This document shows, in pieces, positions 58,972 through 64,000 of a stretch of 64,000 nt of DNA (position 1 is the stretch's first letter; each line of letters begins with the position of its first letter). This DNA comes from Hydrangea macrophylla (lineage: Eukaryota > Streptophyta > Magnoliopsida > Cornales > Hydrangeaceae). Where the stretch lies: the NCBI GenBank assembly GCA_033977485.1, contig CM066991.1, positions 130,653,999 through 130,717,998 of the forward strand, written 5' to 3'. Below the pieces are notes generated by a model. It was not told the origin of the DNA, did not search any database, and saw only the letters and a list, made by a program, of their open reading frames with translations. The translations under genes and the position numbers were made by a program.

Positions 58972-59154
58972 GGATAATACTTGGAGCACACCCAAAGACA
59001 CAACTTTTAGAACATAATTCAAAATATATATCTATCTCTCTCTTGTGTCACTGTTTCGTCCAGTGATATTACAGGAGAGATATAAACACATCTTTTGAGT
59101 TGTGTCCCAATTAAAAATTGTGTCTTTGAATGTGTTCCAATCTTTAATTTACTC
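58972..59154. mobile_element. Mutator-type MITE, 183 bp
   Basis: The left end GGATAATACTTGGAGCACAC pairs imperfectly with the right end (GTGTTCCAATCTTTAA). A perfect 9-bp duplication ATAATCTTG flanks it (58963-58971, 59155-59163). The interior has TCTATCTCTCTCTTGTGTC, shared with 11771-11880, 61528-61712 and the last bases of the window. Confidence 0.82.
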
Positions 59155-59711
59155 ATAATCTTGGCTCTTAATTCTAATAGATTCCACATGAGTCCTACAC
59201 GGGATCCATAAAAATCAATGGTCAAAATGTATTGGATATAAAATTTAATATGAATATAGCATTTTTGACTTAAATAGTTATCTCTTATTAGTTGGTTACT
59301 TGGTTGTACTTATACCACGTCACCAGAATAATAGTATTTTGTTTTTTCATAGGTAGATTGAATGTAGTAGAAGAGGGGACATCGTAAGGTGTTTTCTAAT
59401 ATTGCTCCAAAATAACCAGCTTTCACTATTCGTTTTCCTTTTACTTCCAAAAGAAAGCCAACAAAATAGCATGAAAACAAAATGATTCTCCGAAATATTT
59501 CTTGAAAGTGATTGCTTCTCTCTCTCCACATTTTTTGACTTTTATTTTAGAAAACAATCCAATCGTTGCATGTATGATTCATATTCCCTCGAGGGTCAAA
59601 ACTTAGCATTCAAAATTTCAAAGTGAAGAAAGATAAGTGACGACACAGCCCACACTCTTTGAAATTTCTGGGAAGTGGGAGTCACTAAATTCATATTATC
59701 CATGCCCCCAA

Positions 59712-59782
59712 GCCTTTGTTTGGTACATGAATTTGGTTTCACCTCTCTTTTCTCTCATGAAATTCATGAACCAAACAAAGCC
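59712..59782. mobile_element. Short Tourist-like hairpin, 71 bp
   Basis: GCCTTTGTTTGGTACATGAA on the left and TTCATGAACCAAACAAAGC on the right are near-perfect inverted repeats enclosing about 25 bp. Such GCC-TTTGTTTGG ends are typical of Tourist MITEs. Confidence 0.6.
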
Positions 59783-59854
59783 TAGCTGCTTCACCATATT
59801 TGCAGTGTGCGGGAATGAGGTTAATTTGCTTTTTTTTGGATTACATGTGGGAGG

Positions 59855-59925
59855 GGAAGGTTCGAACATAAAATTTAAATACACAAGAGAGCTCTAAATA
59901 CCATTTGAGCTATGCTGCCTTGTGG
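59855..59925 (-). mobile_element. tRNA-like SINE head (pol III promoter boxes)
   Basis: On the minus strand TAGCTCAAATGG fits the A box, and about 40 bp later ATGTTCGAACC fits the B box. No acceptor-stem pairing or tail was found, so a SINE relic is more likely than a tRNA gene. Confidence 0.35.
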
Positions 59926-60456
59926 GAGTGAGTTTTAATAGTAGTACTTAAAATCCCACTGCTACTGGGACCTATACTCCACATAGATGGCTCCCGTCAC
60001 CCACAAAACTCTCTCTCATTGACTTTATAGTACCACTTAGAATTGTCATGAGGTACCCTTAATTAAGGTATGTACCCTAAAAAAATTCTTTTTGCTTATG
60101 TGAATTGACTCAACGATCCATTCCATTTACCCAATTTGAAACACAAAAATATATGGTAATTCTGTAAACGTCCAACTTTTATGTACCAAAAATTTAAATT
60201 GGTTTTGTTTGGCTATTGTTTTACACAATTCTGTTCTTGGTGTGGCATTCACTTAGTTCAGAATTCTTGGTGTAGCTTTCCACTAAAGCCAAACTAGTTT
60301 AGAAATCACATTTAATTGTACGGAAAGCTTACGCAGAAGGCAAATTAAAAAGACTTTGTATAAAAATATACTACAGCACTTCAAAAAGGTTATGAAATCA
60401 TCATCCACTAAGACACTGCTTTTGTTTGTCGGTTAGGTGTTCACCTATGAACATCT

Positions 60457-60492
<36 letters not shown>

Positions 60493-60601
60493 GTCTCCAT
60501 CCATACACACACAAACACACAATTTATATGAGTACTGCTAAGGATACCGGAATTACTTACAGCAACGTGTTACCGACTGACGTAAAGAGGCTACCTGCGT
60601 T

Positions 60602-60938
60602 CAGGGGGCGGATGCACGTTAGGACAAGAGGGTAGTTATTCTCCTTTAACTTTTTAAAATTATTAAATTACCCTATAAAATTTATACAGTATTTATTTTT
60701 CTCTCTTAATTGTCTCTTCAATTTTTTTAAAATCACTCTTTTATCTTATATATTTAATACTTTATTCATTTTTGTCCCTTATTTGTCCCCTCAATTTTTC
60801 AAAATAATTCTTTACCATATATATTTCATATTTTATTCATTTTTGTCCATTAATTATCCCTCAACTTTACCAAAAAAAAATAAAATTAAACCGGTATAAG
60901 TTTCTGCCCGCTGAACAAAACTCCTTAATCCGCCCCTG
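60602..60938. mobile_element. hAT MITE, 337 bp
   Basis: The left end CAGGGGGCGGAT pairs with the right end ATCCGCCCCTG. The flanks CCTGCGTT and CCTGTGCC agree at 5 of 8 bases. Inside, phrases like TTTTGTCCCTTATTTGTCCC and TTTATTCATTTTTGTCC repeat two or three times. Confidence 0.7.
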
Positions 60939-61527
60939 CCTGTGCCTCACGTATTCATGGCCAGGCCAAACTCAGTGTTTAGAATTAAGGAAACTAATTC
61001 TTACCTTTCTCGCATTGTCATTTGAAAGATCACTTTTCTGTCTATACCTTAATCTCGGTTGTGACAAATTATTCTAACTAGGAAAAACTCAAGACAAATA
61101 AATTATATTTGGAGTAAGGATCTGTTACGATTAAAAATAATAATGTTATAATTATCAAATTTGAATTTTAAAATTATTTATGATACCATTGGATACTGTC
61201 ACACCATATGGTATGTATAATTATTAAAATATTTGAGTATCAAATTTGAAAAAAATAGCATTAACTCGTCTAATATATAATGTATGAGTGAATGAGAGAG
61301 AGAGATATGAAAGGATCCATTAATCAATTGGGAACTGAGAATTGGATTTGAGTAATGAATGGAGCTTTTAACGTGATTGGAATGAAGGTCAGGACAAAAG
61401 TTATAAGTTTTGCTGGCCCCACCCAGTTAATATACATAATACATTCCCAAGTCAAATGCCACATGTGCCGGTGCCTTTTTTCGGTGGCTTTGAGCCGGTA
61501 AGTTTATCAATTTTCATTTATATAAAC
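60939..61527. other. Intergenic with one MITE (61139-61265)
   Basis: No gene was recognised. The short MITE of the ATGCTATG family is listed separately. (GA)n occurs at about 61293-61307. Confidence 0.45.
61139..61265. mobile_element. MITE of the ATGCTATG family, about 127 bp
   Basis: ATAATGTTATAATTATC with AAATTTGAATTT on the left faces ATCAAATTTGAAAAAAATAGC on the right. An internal palindrome ACCATATGGT lies at the centre. Confidence 0.5.
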
Positions 61528-61712
61528 GGGTAATATTTGGGGCACAATTAAACTCATAATTTATTACTCATAATTTTTATTTTGTGTCTATCTCTCTCCT
61601 AGTGGGCACTGTGGGGTCACTAGTACTGTGGGACCCATCAAGAGAGAGATAGACACAAAATAGAGATTGTGTGCAAAAAATTATGAGTTTAATTGTACCC
61701 CAAATATTACTC
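61528..61712. mobile_element. Mutator-type foldback MITE, 185 bp
   Basis: The left end GGGTAATATTTGGGG pairs with the right end CCCCAAATATTACTC. The arms extend through ATTAAACTCATAATTT and TCTATCTCTCTC for more than 60 bp. A perfect 9-bp duplication TATATAAAC flanks it (61519-61527, 61713-61721). Confidence 0.9.
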
Positions 61713-62199
61713 TATATAAACATCAAATAAATGAAGGTTGAGTTGGACCCACTTAATTGAGTTAGCCATGTGGTGGACAAAATGACCGACCCTAACTAAT
61801 TAAATGTGTTTTAAATATTTTTTTTAAAAAAAAAAGGTAAAGCCAAGGTTCATTACCAAAAAAGCCTAAGGTTGCCGTTTAGGAATATTCATTCCACTTG
61901 ATGGCCGGACTTGTGATAGTGATTTCCAGTTATAGAAGTATTGGTGACTGTCGCAACTCATAGGATTGAAGAATTGGAAAAGCATGCACCGGCTTCACTG
62001 AGCAATAAATCGGAATATATTCTAATGGTTTTGTGTAATCTGCCATATCTATATTTTATATGCATCTTGTTCCATGATCCCATTATCATTTTATTGGGGC
62101 ACTTGGTCTAAGGTTCCTGATCACTAGGAGTAATATTTAACTAACTAGGTTTACAAAGTTTTTTTACACCTTTTAAGGTTTTTAATATTTTTTAGGATA
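61713..62199. other. Intergenic, no gene seen
   Basis: AT-rich, with an A-run near 61827-61838. Nothing was recognised. Confidence 0.45.
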
Positions 62200-62860
62200 A
62201 AAAAGCTCATCGCACCTGCTGTACTGACATCAAGGACTAAATTTTTACTTATTTATTTTAAAAAATTTTGAAATTTTTAGATTTTTTTTTTATCTTACAT
62301 CAACTTTTGAAATATCTCTCTAGAAATGAAAATTTCAGAGACGTATTTTTTTTTAATGCTTTTTTTCGAAGTTTTTCTTTTTTTTTTTAAAAAAGAAAAA
62401 AAAAATTAGTTGATGTCAACTTTTGAAATATCTCTAAAAAATTCAGAGACATTTTGTTCTGGAATGTCTCTGAATTTTTTTATTTTAGAAAGTGCCTCTA
62501 AAAAAAGAAAGAAAATTCGGGACAAAATGTCTCTAAAATCGAAAATGTTAGATACATTTATATGAAAATGTCTCTAAATTTGAAAAATTCAGAGACATCC
62601 AAATGTCTCTGAAACCAAGAAATTCAGACACATTAATTCTATGAAAAAAAAGTCTCTAAAAATATTTTCGAAAATGTCTTTGAATTTGGAAAATTTAGAG
62701 ACATTGTGGGAGAAATGTCTCTAAACTTTTTTTTAGAGACATTTCAAAAGTTTGACGACAGATTTTTTATTTTTTTTACAAAAAAAAGTTTGAAAAACAT
62801 ATCAAAAAATAATAATAAATAAATAAAATTTCAACGTTAACATCAACGCGACACATACAA
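62200..62860. mobile_element. Inverted-repeat-rich block with AGAGACATTT units, CACTA-like
   Basis: About 15-20 short units of TTCAGAGACATTT or its complement AAATGTCTCTGAA alternate in both orientations across 62325-62745. The outer parts also face each other: ATCAACTTTTGAAATATCTC (about 62298) versus GAGACATTTCAAAAGTTTGA (about 62734). Dense short units in both orientations resemble CACTA subterminal regions, but no CACTA terminus or 3-bp duplication was found, so a large foldback element is the alternative. Confidence 0.5.
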
Positions 62861-63505
62861 TGGGGAAGGGTAAGTATTCGTCAAGAAAAATACATGCAAA
62901 ATTAAAATGAGAGACTTAAGCCCCCCAAAAAAGAAGAGGATAGAAAAATAGATGTGCTTTTGAGGTGAATGAATTTTGGGTTGTCCTTTTGGCCTTATTG
63001 ACCCAACCTCATACAAAAGCTATATTTTGATATTACTAGAGTACTTGTTAAAATGCTACATTTTATCATAGAGTAATGCTATATGACTCCAAATTTGATT
63101 TCTAAGTGTTTTGTCAGTTGTCTTCAACGAAAGGTTTATATTGTGGAAGCCTCCTCAAGGGGGCTACAAGACTTTGGCCAGCTTTGTTTAAGGGAGATTT
63201 GTCATTTGACTTGAGTGTTGGTTAAAATATGTTTTGACTCCGATCATCTTAGTTTCCAACAACTCTTTAAATTTCAGATATATTTTGTTTGTTTATTTAG
63301 GTTTGGATGGATGAACGTTTTACTTATTATTACTATGAACTATTTTTGTTGGGTTGGGTTGTTGTGTTAAAGATGTGGATGAACTTTTTGTTGTGTTGGT
63401 TAGACATGGATGGACTTTTGTTGTGTTGAGCTTGTTACTTTTATGTTTGATATGAATTATTATGCTTGTGAATTAGGTGCAAATAAAAATTGGGAATCAT
63501 ACAAA
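62861..63505. other. Intergenic, no gene seen
   Basis: TTGTTGTGTTGG-like phrases recur at 63355-63430. The minus and plus frames from 63410 onward overlap the next repeat block and are not supported as genes. Confidence 0.4.
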
Positions 63506-63832
63506 TCAATTTTTTTATTAAAATTACTAACGGATATACCCGTTAGTAATATTTTTTTTTTTTTTTGGAATTTCCAACGGATATATTTGTTAGTAAACCT
63601 TCTCAAAACTGTTAATATCAAATCTGAACTCTCAACAAGTGTTGATAAAAAAAAAACCGTTAGAACTAAATTACTAACAGATGTAATTGTTAGAAAGTAT
63701 AATTTTACTAACAAAAATATCCGTTAATAAATCCATTACAACTATTCCTCAAGCTGTATTTCTAACGGTTTTTTTTTTTTCGTTAGTAATATTTTTCCTA
63801 ACGGATATTCCCGTTAGAAATTGGCCCATATG
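63506..63832. mobile_element. Inverted-repeat-rich block with CTAACGG units, CACTA-like
   Basis: Palindromic arrangements such as ACTAACGGATATACCCGTTA and CTAACGGATATTCCCGTTAG recur with half-units (CCAACGGATAT, CCGTTAGAAC, TCTAACGG) in both orientations. This resembles CACTA subterminal repeat regions. The unit differs entirely from the neighbouring AGAGACATTT block. Termini were not found. Confidence 0.5.
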
Positions 63833-63955
63833 GTGTAGCGCGTGATATTGGGTTTCGGTGCAAATTTCGTTGTGTTTCTATTTCTGAAGTTTTGTTTGTT
63901 CTGGACTTGAGTTTCTTCTTCTCCGTTGTTCAAAGAGTAATTCTTTGGTGACAAC

Positions 63956-64000
63956 TTTCATACAACCTCCTAAAAGATGTGTCTATCTCTCTCTTGTGTC
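63956..64000. mobile_element. MITE of the TCTATCTCTCTC family, cut by the window end
   Basis: GATGTGTCTATCTCTCTCTT followed by GTGTC matches the inner arm of the elements at 58972-59154 and 61528-61712. Confidence 0.55.

Larger units (their letters stand above)
59164..60601. other. Intergenic with small repeat relics
   Basis: Holds a Tourist-like hairpin (59712-59782), a tRNA-like SINE head on the minus strand (59855-59925) and a (CT)n tract at about 60463-60489. No host gene is supported. The frames at 59310-59531 and 59637-59897 lack any domain. Confidence 0.45.

Overview
The window is plant nuclear DNA, most likely from a eudicot. It holds spliced genes with GT-AG introns, a plant ANP/NPK1-type MAP kinase kinase kinase, a FANTASTIC FOUR (FAF) gene, Ty1/copia and gypsy-like LTR elements, an Au-like SINE, and many MITEs and GA/CT/AT microsatellites. 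The species cannot be named from the sequence alone. Only two host protein genes can be supported, one at each end: the 3' half of the MAPKKK on the + strand (exons 768-4880) and a complete single-exon FAF gene on the - strand (57386-58306). Nearly everything between them is transposon-derived or featureless AT-rich DNA.

Layout. 1-4880: MAPKKK, with a C25 tract beside one exon and a MITE in the last intron. 4881-11880: intergenic DNA with a hAT element (6962-7863), a small Mutator-type MITE (8483-8723) and a 1.77-kb Mutator-like element with a 9-bp target duplication (9395-11164). 11884-34617: one deep nest. A polyadenylated retroposon of about 600 bp (15-bp target duplication at its far ends) is split by a gypsy-like solo LTR (12091-14553) and by a second, antisense LTR of about 5 kb (14559-34190). 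The second LTR is split by a Ty1/copia element (19556-34173, duplication ATCGG), which is itself interrupted by a TRIM with two identical LTRs (23028-23590) and two solo LTRs (25032-27144 and 27396-30508). Every insertion from the copia inward has a perfect 5-bp duplication.

34618-39728: a MITE and another solo LTR (36328-38677). 39729-42392: a second nest. A small Mutator-type element (9-bp duplication) contains a foldback MITE and two Tourist/PIF-Harbinger-like elements placed end to end at the same TAA. The larger of these carries a decayed, antisense fragment that looks like an endogenous pararetrovirus (caulimovirid): an initiator-Met primer-binding site followed by movement-protein-like reading frames. 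42393-57385: MITEs of several superfamilies (Mutator, PIF/Harbinger, Stowaway, hAT), a three-unit tandem array of about 320 bp, and an Au-type SINE. 58307-64000: the FAF leader with a (GA)n tract, more MITEs, and two inverted-repeat-rich blocks resembling CACTA subterminal regions.

The observation most worth following is that four different LTRs (12091-14553, 14559-34190, 25032-27144, 36328-38677) each carry clusters of a short palindrome arranged in closely spaced pairs. The palindrome sequence differs in every element while the paired layout is the same. All coordinates, duplications and identities were read by eye; no alignment or database search was run.
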